Shown: one piece after another, positions 8,581-15,870 of the stretch | Layout: each line of letters starts with the position of its first letter | Numbering within the stretch: the stretch's first letter is position 1 | Assembly (NCBI RefSeq): GCF_013363975.1 | Contig: NZ_JABWGN010000011.1 | Location: 401,106-465,105, forward strand | Length of the DNA stretch: 64,000 bases | Source: Nonomuraea montanisoli | GTDB lineage: Bacteria; Actinomycetota; Actinomycetes; Streptosporangiales; Streptosporangiaceae | Direction of reading: 5' to 3' | Translations under genes and position numbers: made by a program | Notes under the pieces: generated by a model | What the model was told of the DNA's origin: nothing | Databases searched by the model: none | The model's input: only the letters and a program-made list of their open reading frames with translations

Positions 8581-9276
8581 TCACAGTTCCGAGGGGAGCA
8601 TGGCCCGCAGCACGAACCCGACCCCGCGGACCGTGTGCACCATCCGGGGCTCGCCGCCGGCTTCGAGCTTGCGACGCAGGTAGCCGACGAAGGTGTCGAC
8701 GGCGTTGCCGGTCACCTCGAAGTCGTAGCCCCAGACCCGTTCCAGCAGCACCTGCCGGGACAGCACGATGCCGGCGTTGCGCGCGAGGGTCTCCAGAAGG
8801 TCGAACTCGCGCCGCGTCAGGTCGACCGCGCGGCCGTCGAGGGTGACCCCGCGAGTGGCCGGGGCGACCGTCAGCGGACCCACCCGGATCGTCGTGCCGG
8901 GAGCGCGACCGGCCCTGCGCAGCAGCGCGCGCAGCCGCAGAACCAGCTCCTCCAGCGCGAACGGCTTGACCACGTAGTCGTCCGCGCCCGCGGCCAGCCC
9001 GGCCACCCGGTCGGCGACCTCGTCCATGGCGGAGAGCATCAGCACCGGCACCTCCGAGCCGTGGCCGCGCAGCCGCGAGCACACCTCGATCCCCGACAGG
9101 CCGGGCATCGACACGTCGAGCACGACCGCGTCCGGAGGCGCGCCGTCGACCAGGTCGAGGGCCTGCCGTCCGGATGCGGCGGTCGTCACGTCGAAGCCCT
9201 CCAGCCGCAGGCCGCGGCGCAGGGAGCGGAGGATCGCCGCGTCGTCGTCGACGGCGAGTATCCGGGGCGCGGTCAT
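8581..9276 (-). CDS. OmpR-family response regulator
   Basis: A 231-residue regulator. The receiver domain has the acidic pocket DDD at residues 10-12, the phospho-acceptor Asp54 in VVLDVSMPG and Lys103 in YVVKPF. The C-terminal OmpR/PhoB winged helix ends in VDTFVGYLRRKLEAGGEPRM and VHTVRGVGFVL. It closely resembles actinobacterial MprA/TcrA-type regulators. It is the first gene of the pair with the kinase and divergent from the secreted esterase at 9370, a likely but unproven target. Confidence 0.93.
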   Translation of the reverse strand: MTAPRILAVDDDAAILRSLRRGLRLEGFDVTTAASGRQALDLVDGAPPDAVVLDVSMPGLSGIEVCSRLRGHGSEVPVLMLSAMDEVADRVAGLAAGADDYVVKPFALEELVLRLRALLRRAGRAPGTTIRVGPLTVAPATRGVTLDGRAVDLTRREFDLLETLARNAGIVLSRQVLLERVWGYDFEVTGNAVDTFVGYLRRKLEAGGEPRMVHTVRGVGFVLRAMLPSEL

Positions 9277-9369
9277 CGGTGCTCCTTGGGGATCAGCGGT
9301 CTCACGAATTTGCCAGAGAGGTTCTGTTCACTGCCGGAGGTCGTTCACCGAGGGAAAAGAGATTCGCGC

Positions 9370-10263
9370 ATGTGGAGGATCCGCACAAGTGTGGCGGTGT
9401 TACTCGCCGTTCTGGCCACGGCGTACGCAGCCGGGAGCGGCGTCGCGGCGAACGCGGCGGCCACCGGCAGGACCACCGTCCACACGATCACCGTTGACGG
9501 GCGGCAGCGGAGCTACCGGCTCCACCGGCCCGCGTCGCTCCCGGCGAAGGCGCCGCTGGTGGTGATGATGCACGGCGGCTTCGGCTCGGCGAGGCAGGCG
9601 GAGAGGTCGTACGGCTGGGACGCCGAGGCGGACCGGCGGCGCTTCGCCGTCGCCTACCCCGACGGTCCGGCGGCGTGGGACGTCGGCGACGGCTGCTGCG
9701 GCAGGCCGGGCAGGGAGCAGGTGGACGACGTCGCCTTCATCACCCGGATGATCGCCGACGTCGGCCACCGGCTGGGGATCGACTCCGGGCGGGTGTACGC
9801 CACCGGCATCTCCAACGGCGGCATGATGGCCTACCGGCTGGCCTGCGACACCAGGATCTTCGCCGCCGTCGGCCCGGTGGCCACGACCCGGCTCGGCGAC
9901 TGCCCCGCACCGGCGCCGCTGTCGGTCATCCACATCCACGGCCTGGCCGACGAGACCGTCCGCTTCGACGGCGCCGCGGGCACCGGGATCGCCGAGATCG
10001 ACGGGCCGCCGGTGCCGGAGGTCGTCGCCGGCTGGCGGGCCGTCGACCACTGCGGCCGCCCCACTGTCACGAGGTCAGGACCGGTCACCACCGAAGCGGC
10101 CCGCTGCGCGCGGGGCCGCGCCGTCACTCTGATCACTGTCGAAGGCGCCGGACACCAGTGGCCCGGCGGGCAGGTCGTCCGCGAGCGGGCCGATCCCCCG
10201 TCCAAGGCCCTCGACGCCACCGCGGTCATCTGGGACTTCTTCGCCGCCCACGCCAAGCGCTGA
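9370..10263 (+). CDS. Secreted PHB-depolymerase/LpqC-like esterase
   Basis: A 297-residue secreted alpha/beta-hydrolase of the esterase PHB depolymerase/LpqC family (polyhydroxyalkanoate, feruloyl or acetyl-xylan esters). It has a Sec signal peptide of about 31 residues with an A-rich cleavage region. The oxyanion region is VVMMHGGFG and the nucleophile Ser148 lies in GISNGGMM. Asp194 in GLADETV and His262 in GAGHQWPGG complete the triad. Paired cysteines (GDGCCGRPG) probably form disulfides outside the cell. The start ATG 9370 is preceded by a GAGGGAAAAGAG stretch. Confidence 0.87.
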   Translation: MWRIRTSVAVLLAVLATAYAAGSGVAANAAATGRTTVHTITVDGRQRSYRLHRPASLPAKAPLVVMMHGGFGSARQAERSYGWDAEADRRRFAVAYPDGPAAWDVGDGCCGRPGREQVDDVAFITRMIADVGHRLGIDSGRVYATGISNGGMMAYRLACDTRIFAAVGPVATTRLGDCPAPAPLSVIHIHGLADETVRFDGAAGTGIAEIDGPPVPEVVAGWRAVDHCGRPTVTRSGPVTTEAARCARGRAVTLITVEGAGHQWPGGQVVRERADPPSKALDATAVIWDFFAAHAKR

Positions 10264-10299
10264 GGCAGGGCGCGAGATCGGCCGGCCAGGCCCGTCACC

Positions 10300-11022
10300 C
10301 TATTCCGGCGGTCTTGAGCCGAGCTCGACGCAGCAGGCGCCCGGCCGGGGGGCCAGTGTTGCTTCCACGGTGGTCGCCCTGAGTCCTTCGCAGTAGGCGG
10401 CGAGGAAGGCGTGGTTGATGCCGCACACCAGGTCGGGGTCCTTGGCCGCGAGGGGGTGGAAGGGGCAGTTGTCGAGCCGGAGGCGGGTCGGCGCGACCCG
10501 GGCCGGCTCGAAGCCGTGGTCCTCCAGCATGTGGGCGATGTAGGTGAGGGCGCGTTCGGTGCCGAGCCGGCCGGGCTTGAGCCGGTCGTGCTCCGCCTTC
10601 CCGAGGGCGTGCCCGCGGTCGGCCGCGACGCGTACGGCGGCCTGCGGCCCGCTCTCGTCCGGCCGCTGGTGCCGTACCGCCTCCAGCAGGATCTCGGCGA
10701 GCAGGCCGTGTTCGCGCGGCGGGATGCTGACCTGAACGTGCAGGTCGGTCGGCTGGTACAGCTTCGGGGCGCGGCCGACCCTGCGGATGCCGTCCGGTTG
10801 GGCGTACGTGGCCTTGAGCAGGCCCACCTCGACCAGCTTGTCGAGGTGGAAGGCCGCCAGCTTGCGGGAGATGCCGACGCTCCGCGCGGCCTCGTCGCGG
10901 GTCACCGGAGCAGGCGACTGCCGGATGAAGGCGTGCATGCGGCGTCGCAGCTCGTCGTCGAGCGCCGCCACGGCGCGCACCGCGTCGTCCGTCACCTGTT
11001 CACGATAACACTCGTCTTCCAC
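10300..11022 (-). CDS. HTH transcriptional regulator with SufR-like cysteine C-terminus
   Basis: A 240-residue winged-helix regulator. The N-terminal ArsR/DeoR-like HTH is TRDEAARSVGISRKLAAFHLDKLVEVGLL, with wing RRVGRAPKLYQ. The C-terminal domain has five cysteines at residues 186, 200, 211, 230 and 231, in NCPFH...LVCGINHAFL...YC...ACC. This resembles the iron-sulfur-ligating region of SufR-type repressors, so metal or Fe-S sensing is plausible but inferred. The GTG start 11022 is preceded by AGGAGAAGGGG. It is divergent from folE; the spacer holds a palindrome at 11063. Confidence 0.8.
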   Translation of the reverse strand: MEDECYREQVTDDAVRAVAALDDELRRRMHAFIRQSPAPVTRDEAARSVGISRKLAAFHLDKLVEVGLLKATYAQPDGIRRVGRAPKLYQPTDLHVQVSIPPREHGLLAEILLEAVRHQRPDESGPQAAVRVAADRGHALGKAEHDRLKPGRLGTERALTYIAHMLEDHGFEPARVAPTRLRLDNCPFHPLAAKDPDLVCGINHAFLAAYCEGLRATTVEATLAPRPGACCVELGSRPPE

Positions 11023-11062
11023 GGGGAAACCCCTTCTCCTCGTGCGCCTCGGCGTGATAAAG

Positions 11063-11076
11063 CTAAGAGTTATTAG
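11063..11076. promoter_or_regulatory. Candidate operator between the Cys-rich regulator and folE
   Basis: CTAAGAGTTATTAG has perfect outer arms CTAA / TTAG and lies 24 bases upstream of the folE start within the only AT-rich patch of the divergent spacer. It is a candidate site for the adjacent HTH regulator. Confidence 0.4.
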
Positions 11077-11099
11077 TGAAATTGGAAGGGGAGGCCGAC

Positions 11100-11678
11100 A
11101 TGCTCAACGGATCGACCGTTTCCACGGGAGGCGTCGACCTGGCCGCGGCCGAGCTGGCGGCCGGCCAGTTCCTCGAAGCCCTGGGCATCCACCTGGACAA
11201 CGAAAGCCTGCGCGGGACCCCCGGGCGGATGGCGCGCGCCTACGCCGAGCTCTTCTCGCCACGTCCCTTCGAGCTGACCACCTTTCCCAACGACGAGGAG
11301 TACGACGAGCTGGTCCTGGTCCGTGACATCCCGCTCCGGTCGGTGTGCGAGCACCACCTGCTGCCGTTCACCGGCGTCGCCCACGTCGGGTACCTGCCAG
11401 GACCGCGCATCGTCGGACTGTCCAAGCTCGCCCGCATCGTGGAGCACTTCTCCTGCCGGCCACAGGTCCAGGAGCGCCTCACCAAGCAGGTCGCCGATTG
11501 GCTGCAGACGAACCTGCGGCCCCGAGGGGTCGGCGTGGTCGTCCGAGCCGACCACACGTGCATGACGCTGCGCGGCGCGCAGTCCCCGGGGGCTCAGACC
11601 ATCACGTCCACCTTGCTCGGCGTGCTGCGCGACGACGCCCGCTCACGGGCCGAGTTCCTCTCCCTGGTCAACCCCTGA
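11100..11678 (+). CDS. folE: GTP cyclohydrolase I (FolE type)
   Basis: A 192-residue enzyme that converts GTP to 7,8-dihydroneopterin triphosphate for folate or other pterins. The zinc ligands of the FolE1 class are all present: Cys83 and His86 in RSVCEHHLLPF, and Cys154 in DHTCMTLRG. The substrate loop IVGLSKLARIVEHFSCRPQVQERLT is typical. The start ATG 11100 has the strong site GGAAGGGGAGG. It is not beside other folate-pathway genes of the usual fol operon, so it may be a second, condition-specific copy. It overlaps the convergent NUDIX gene by 36 bases. Confidence 0.92.
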   Translation: MLNGSTVSTGGVDLAAAELAAGQFLEALGIHLDNESLRGTPGRMARAYAELFSPRPFELTTFPNDEEYDELVLVRDIPLRSVCEHHLLPFTGVAHVGYLPGPRIVGLSKLARIVEHFSCRPQVQERLTKQVADWLQTNLRPRGVGVVVRADHTCMTLRGAQSPGAQTITSTLLGVLRDDARSRAEFLSLVNP

Positions 11679-12182
11679 CCGCAAGGCGCGCGGCTCGCCT
11701 GACGGGCGCCCCCGGGCGGCCAGCACCTCGGCCAGCAGCTCCGCGAGTCCCACAGGCCGCAGAGTCTCCGTGGTCTCGGCCGCGACGAGCTCGGCCGAGG
11801 ACCACCATCGGTGATCAGTGATCGCCTCCTGTTCGCCCGCCTCCAGGCGGGCGCGGGTGACGGCCTGCGTGCCGCGCGCCCGCGCGAGGAAGTACCGCTC
11901 GTGCATGTGCACGGGCTCGCCGCCCCACCGGACGTCCGCGTCGAGCGTCCACAGGCACGGCCCCCACTCGACCTCCGTCAGCCCGGTCTCCTCCAGCAGC
12001 TCCCTGCGGGCGGCCTGAAGGAAGTCCTCGCCCTGCTCCAGCCCCCCGCCCGGGGGCACCCAGAAGAACTCCCGGTCCGGAGCCCCGGGAACGACGATGA
12101 CGCCGTCGTACCGGTGCCGGATCAGCAGGATCCGATCGTCCTGATCCAGCAGCACAATCCGGGCACCTCGTCGGGTCCGCAT
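11643..12182 (-). CDS. NUDIX hydrolase
   Basis: A 179-residue NUDIX protein. The box GGGLEQGEDFLQAARRELLEETGL fits G-x5-E-x7-R-E-L-x-E-E-x-G. The N-terminus ARIVLLDQDDRILLIRHR is the usual first strand. The substrate cannot be called; the convergent overlap with folE makes dihydroneopterin triphosphate a possibility, but general nucleotide clean-up is equally likely. It is separated by 66 bases from the TetR gene upstream on the same strand. Confidence 0.88.
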   Translation of the reverse strand: MRTRRGARIVLLDQDDRILLIRHRYDGVIVVPGAPDREFFWVPPGGGLEQGEDFLQAARRELLEETGLTEVEWGPCLWTLDADVRWGGEPVHMHERYFLARARGTQAVTRARLEAGEQEAITDHRWWSSAELVAAETTETLRPVGLAELLAEVLAARGRPSGEPRALRSGVDQGEELGP

Positions 12183-12248
12183 CGCTCGCTCTCCCTTTCG
12201 GCGTGGTCGCTCAGCCGGCCACCCGGCACCGCCGGGCGGCCTCGCACG

Positions 12249-12836
12249 TCAGGCGTTCAGCGATCTTCGCACGGCGGCGTCCACCAGCTCGTGGATCTCC
12301 TGCTCGGTGAAGATGTCGGGCAGCGTCAGCCGCTCCACGATGAGCCAGTTCAGCGTGAGATAGAGGAGCACCACCGAGGTCGAGTCGCCGGGCAGACCTG
12401 AGGCGGCGTGGTAGGCGATGTTGGCGTCGATGTCCTCGCGGATGCGCTTGGTCAGCACGGCGCGCAGCTCGGGGCGGCGGGTGGACTCCAGCCGGAGCTC
12501 CAGCAGGGCCAGATAGCCGGAGTTGAAGGCGGAGATCCGATCCACCAGTTCGTGCATGAGCTCGGCATAGCGGGCTTGATCCTGCACGCCTTCCCGGCTG
12601 CGGGCGATCGTGGCCTCGTCGGGCAGCAGCCGCTCATAGATGCGTCCGCCGACCTGGGTGAACAGGTCGTCGCGGTTGGCGAAGTAGTTGGAGGCCGTGC
12701 CCGGGGGCACAGCCGCCTCCGCGTCTACGGCCCGGAAGGTCAGCCCCCGCGCTCCCTCCCTGGCCAGCACCTCGATGGCCGCGTCGATCAACGCCAGCCG
12801 CCGCTCGGGATTCCGCCGCACTTGACACCACTCCAT
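12249..12836 (-). CDS. TetR-family transcriptional regulator
   Basis: A 195-residue regulator with HTH RLALIDAAIEVLAREG, then LTFRAVDAEAAVPPGTASNYFANRDDLF. The start is taken as ATG 12836 (MEWCQV); earlier in-frame alternatives would read through the operator-like repeats. The C-terminal domain is helical with no recognisable ligand motif. It is divergent from a RibD-like reductase gene with two AGTACT palindromes between them, indicating control of both. Confidence 0.86.
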   Translation of the reverse strand: MEWCQVRRNPERRLALIDAAIEVLAREGARGLTFRAVDAEAAVPPGTASNYFANRDDLFTQVGGRIYERLLPDEATIARSREGVQDQARYAELMHELVDRISAFNSGYLALLELRLESTRRPELRAVLTKRIREDIDANIAYHAASGLPGDSTSVVLLYLTLNWLIVERLTLPDIFTEQEIHELVDAAVRRSLNA

Positions 12837-12837
12837 G

Positions 12838-12877
12838 TGTAGTACTACGTTCAAACCACTCCAAGCAGAGTACTACA
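12838..12877. promoter_or_regulatory. Double TetR operator
   Basis: The perfect palindrome GTAGTACTAC (12839-12848) and a second AGTACT core at 12869-12874 lie 28 bp apart. The outer arms TGTAGTACT and AGTACTACA are exact inverted copies. They fill the spacer between the divergent TetR and reductase starts. Confidence 0.65.
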
Positions 12878-12893
12878 TGAGGAGCTGGTCGGT

Positions 12894-13466
12894 ATGCGAA
12901 AGCTTGTCTACTACGTCGGCGTCTCGCTCGACGGCCGTATCGCGGGCCCCGAGGGCGAGTTCGACTTCTACCCGGTGTCCGACCAGATGTCCGCCTGGAT
13001 CAACGCGCGTTATCCCGAGACGCTCCCCACCCACATCCGCAAGCTCGTCGGCCTCGACGGCGTGCCCAACAAGGTCTTCGACACGCTGGTGATGGGCCGC
13101 GGCACCTACGAGCCGGCCCTGGACGTCCCCACCACCAGCCCGTACTCCCATCTGCGCCAGTACGTCGTCTCCAGCACGCTGACGATCGACGACCCCACGG
13201 TGCAGGTGGAGACCGGCGACCCGATCGAGCTCGTCCGGCGGCTGAAGGCCGAGGACACCGGCATGGACATCTACCTCTGCGGCGGCGGCAAGCTCGCCGC
13301 CTCCCTGCTCCCGGAGATCGACGAGATCATCCTCAAGAGCTACCCGGTGGTGGCGGGCGCGGGCATCCCCATGTTCGCCGGCCGGTTCCGCCCCACCCTG
13401 TTCACCCCCACCCGGCGCGAGTCCTTCGACAACGGCGCCCAGGTCACCTGGCTCACCAGGGCTTAG
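12894..13466 (+). CDS. Dihydrofolate reductase-like / RibD C-terminal domain protein
   Basis: A 190-residue RibD_C/DHFR-fold protein. Family marks are YYVGVSLDGRIAGPEGEFDF at the start, VMGRGTYE and IYLCGGGKLAASLL (NADPH-binding loop). Actinobacteria carry many such paralogues, usually of unknown substrate. The start has the site GAGGAGC nine bases upstream. It is divergent from a TetR gene and followed 17 bases later by a small ORF with a strong ribosome-binding site, so the two probably form an operon. Confidence 0.86.
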   Translation: MRKLVYYVGVSLDGRIAGPEGEFDFYPVSDQMSAWINARYPETLPTHIRKLVGLDGVPNKVFDTLVMGRGTYEPALDVPTTSPYSHLRQYVVSSTLTIDDPTVQVETGDPIELVRRLKAEDTGMDIYLCGGGKLAASLLPEIDEIILKSYPVVAGAGIPMFAGRFRPTLFTPTRRESFDNGAQVTWLTRA

Positions 13467-13483
13467 AACCACAAGGAGGAAGC

Positions 13484-13642
13484 ATGCATATCAAACTCCC
13501 CGCCTCGATCACCCAGACCAGGACCGACCACCGGACCCCGTCGTCGCACCGGGACGAGCACCCGGCGCGCGACCTCAGGCCCACGGGCCGGACCCATCCC
13601 TCCCGCCGCCCGACCGCCGCCCCGCGCCGCGGCGGGTACTGA
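13484..13642 (+). CDS. Small basic ORF, 52 residues, unknown
   Basis: An ATG preceded by a near-consensus AAGGAGGAAGC opens a 52-codon frame, 17 bases after the reductase stop. The product starts MHIKLPASITQTRTDHRTP, is rich in Arg, Pro, Thr and His, ends in RRGGY and looks disordered. It has no Cys, signal peptide or membrane segment. The strong ribosome-binding site and operon position argue for translation. I do not recognise it. It could be a small accessory peptide or a RiPP-like precursor, but no maturation gene is nearby. Confidence 0.5.
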   Translation: MHIKLPASITQTRTDHRTPSSHRDEHPARDLRPTGRTHPSRRPTAAPRRGGY

Positions 13643-13687
13643 CCGGACCGACACGGCGCCGAACACCTTGCGGGACCGCCGCTCTCA

Positions 13688-14785
13688 TCAGTCGCCGGAC
13701 ACGATCGCGTCGGGCAGCTTCGGGCTCGCGCTCGTCCAGCCGGACGCGGTCACAGCGGTCCACGCGGTGACCGTCCCCGGGTGATCGGGAGATCGTTCCT
13801 GCACGGCCAGCAGCCGGCCCGAGGACTCCTCGATGACGAGCCGCCTCGCCGGGGAAAGCTCGATCCCCCTCCCGACTCGTCCAAGGGGATCCGTGATGGT
13901 CCCGATGTTCCTGACGCCGGGGAAACCCGCGAGCATGCGGTAGAGCGCGGCGCGTACGCGAGGAGTCGTCGGCAGCTGGGAGAGCAGGCTGGTGGCCCCG
14001 GTACACAGAAACTCCTCATCGGCCTGGTAACCAGCTCGCCGGGCCCACCCCTGGAGAACCTCCTTGATCCGCACCGGGTCCGCCGGCAAGGCCATGACCT
14101 CCTTCGTCGTGACGTGGATGGATGCGACCTGGGGATAGGAGAGCTCGGCGGCGCGCCGGTCGTCGAGTCGCACGGCGAACGGCGCTCGCGGCACCACGCC
14201 GCCGACGCCGGGAACGCCGGGCCCGTCACAGGCGCCCAGCCGGTACGCGCCCTGGTGCCGCCAGATCTCCTCATCGGCCGCTTTGAGCGGTACGCCTGAC
14301 TGAGCGGTGACCAGGAGCCAGCTCGGCTCCCGCTCCGACTTGGCCATCCAGACCTCATGCGTGCAGGTCGCCCGGTAGGTGAACGTCTTGGGTGTCGTGC
14401 CGGCGGGTCCGCGTCCTTCTCCACCCGTTGCCATGCTCTGGCCGACGCTGTGCCAGTAGCGGCCCGTCGCCGCACCAGTGGTCTCGATCCGGTTCGCGGC
14501 GGCAAGAAGGACGGTACGGGCGGAGACGAGATGAGACGCTGGGGGTTCGGGGTTCGTGCTCCGCACCAGCAGAATCGTCACGACCGTGACGGCCATCGCG
14601 GCGGCGGCCACGCGAAGGGCGGTCATGACGTTCCGTCTCGGCCGTGACGGCCTGAAATCCGGTCTCGTCCGCGACTCGTCGCCGGCCTTGGTCAGCACGT
14701 CCTCGGCGGAAAGGCGCGATCCGCGATCCAACGACTCAGGACGAGCCATGGCGAGCAGTCGCATCTCGTCGGGCTTGCGGCTCAT
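13688..14785 (-). CDS. CU044_5270-family membrane-anchored protein
   Basis: A 365-residue protein of the actinobacterial CU044_5270 family, habitually encoded next to an ECF sigma factor. It has a cytoplasmic N-terminal segment (MSRKPDEMRLLAMARPESLD), one membrane helix at about residues 55-75 (ALRVAAAAMAVTVVTILLV) and a large extracytoplasmic domain. The arrangement suggests an anti-sigma or sensor role, but this is unproven and no zinc-binding HxxxCxxC is present. Its ATG overlaps the sigma stop as ATGA. Confidence 0.85.
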   Translation of the reverse strand: MSRKPDEMRLLAMARPESLDRGSRLSAEDVLTKAGDESRTRPDFRPSRPRRNVMTALRVAAAAMAVTVVTILLVRSTNPEPPASHLVSARTVLLAAANRIETTGAATGRYWHSVGQSMATGGEGRGPAGTTPKTFTYRATCTHEVWMAKSEREPSWLLVTAQSGVPLKAADEEIWRHQGAYRLGACDGPGVPGVGGVVPRAPFAVRLDDRRAAELSYPQVASIHVTTKEVMALPADPVRIKEVLQGWARRAGYQADEEFLCTGATSLLSQLPTTPRVRAALYRMLAGFPGVRNIGTITDPLGRVGRGIELSPARRLVIEESSGRLLAVQERSPDHPGTVTAWTAVTASGWTSASPKLPDAIVSGD

Positions 14786-15321
14786 CGAAGCTTCCCTCCG
14801 AGGATGATCGCGGGTGTGGGAGACGGGGCGCTGCCCGCGGTGTCGATCGCCGACTGCAGCCGACGGCGCGCGCGGTGCAGCCGGACGAAGAAGGTGGCCT
14901 TCGTGCAACCCAGCACCTCGGCCGCTTCCTCGGCGGCCAGGCCATGCCACGTCGTGAGCGTCAGGAGCTCCTTGTCGTCCTCGGAAAGAGCGGCGAGCGC
15001 GCGAAGGATGGTGAGTCGTTCCGTGGCGTGCTCGCCCACGTCGGCGACGGCCTGCTCCATCCACGTCCGCAGGTCGGCTTCCAGGGACTCACGACGAGCG
15101 GCCTGCCGGAAGTTGTCACGCAGGATGTTGCGGGCGACGCGGAAGAGCCATGGCAACTGCGCTCGGTCGGGGATGTCGTCGAGTCGTCGCCAGGCGACGA
15201 GAAAGGTCTCGCTGACCACTTCCTCCGCGAGTTGATGTCCGGCCCGGCTCACCGCATAGCCGTACACCCGCGTCTGGTAGGCATTGTAGAGCGTGGTGAA
15301 GCGCTCGTGGGGATCGGGCAA
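14782..15321 (-). CDS. ECF RNA polymerase sigma factor
   Basis: A 179-residue sigma-70 family ECF factor. Region 2 reads FTTLYNAYQTRVYGYAVSR...AEEVVSETFLVAWRRLDDIP...LPWLFRVARNIL. Region 4 is LRALAALSEDDKELLTLTTW and AAEEAAEVLGCTKATFFVRLHRAR. I place the start at TTG 15321, preceded by GAAGGAAAC; an upstream start would add a non-homologous tail. The gene is coupled to the CU044_5270 gene by an ATGA overlap. Confidence 0.88.
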   Translation of the reverse strand: MPDPHERFTTLYNAYQTRVYGYAVSRAGHQLAEEVVSETFLVAWRRLDDIPDRAQLPWLFRVARNILRDNFRQAARRESLEADLRTWMEQAVADVGEHATERLTILRALAALSEDDKELLTLTTWHGLAAEEAAEVLGCTKATFFVRLHRARRRLQSAIDTAGSAPSPTPAIILGGKLR

Positions 15322-15456
15322 GCCGTTTCCTTCGATCGGGAGGCACGTTGTCCATGGAGCATGTGGTCCGCGGGACGGCTTTCTTACATCTCGATTCCGA
15401 CCTGTCCGCGCAGACCTCGCTGACGTCGTGCGGCAGGGCAGCCCCAGCCGAAAAGA

Positions 15457-15633
15457 ATGTCGCAACCCTGGCTTGCGATCGGAGGGGGCGACTCACTCAT
15501 CGAGGTGATGCCCGAATCCATGAAGTCGTCGGCGGCAGAGATCGCCGTCGACACCCGCTACTCCGGGTGGGGGAGCAAGGTGTCGGTCAAGGCCCCGGCC
15601 CCCAGGACCGTGACCCACACGCTGCCCGAATGA
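15457..15633 (+). pseudogene. C-terminal fragment of a secreted/lipoprotein-like gene
   Basis: A 58-codon frame ends in VDTRYSGWGSKVSVKAPAP and TVTHTLPE. The pattern Y-S-x-W-G-x-x-V-x-V-x-A-P resembles the final strands of actinobacterial LppX/LprG-type lipoproteins, but no N-terminus or signal peptide precedes it. It is most likely the leftover 3' end of a deleted gene. A real small ORF starting at ATG 15457 cannot be excluded. Confidence 0.35.
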
Positions 15634-15640
15634 GCGCTCC

Positions 15641-15693
15641 CCGGCCGGGAGCCGGCCGGGAGCCGACTGGCCGGGAGCCGACTGGCCGGGAGG
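15641..15693. repeat. 15-bp tandem repeat
   Basis: The unit CCGGGAGCCGACTGG occurs twice in full (15656-15670 and 15671-15685), with partial copies before and after. It is purely GC-rich and has no visible coding sense. Confidence 0.7.
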
Positions 15694-15718
15694 AAGGCTC
15701 GGCGGCTGAGTGACCTTG

Positions 15719-15735
15719 CAGGCCCATGGGGCCTG
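15719..15735. terminator. Short GC hairpin
   Basis: CAGGCCC-ATG-GGGCCTG folds into a 7-bp stem with a 3-base loop. There is no T tract on either side. It may be a terminator between the sigma operon and the SCO0854-like gene; the role is uncertain. Confidence 0.35.
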
Positions 15736-15870
15736 TCTGGAATCGAACCAGGAGAAGGAAGCCGCCGAATGGCCTCCCGACCAGAGTGCGAGGAAAGCGG
15801 GAGGACTGACGTTTTCTTTGGGAAAGAAGAGAGAAGGAAGCCCTCCCATAGCCTCGCGATCTTCACATTA

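Noticed and set aside
15721..15760. T-arm-like string CTGGTTCGATTCCAG on the minus strand, suggesting a tRNA
   Set aside because: The fifth stem pair fails and no acceptor, D or anticodon arm can be built around it.
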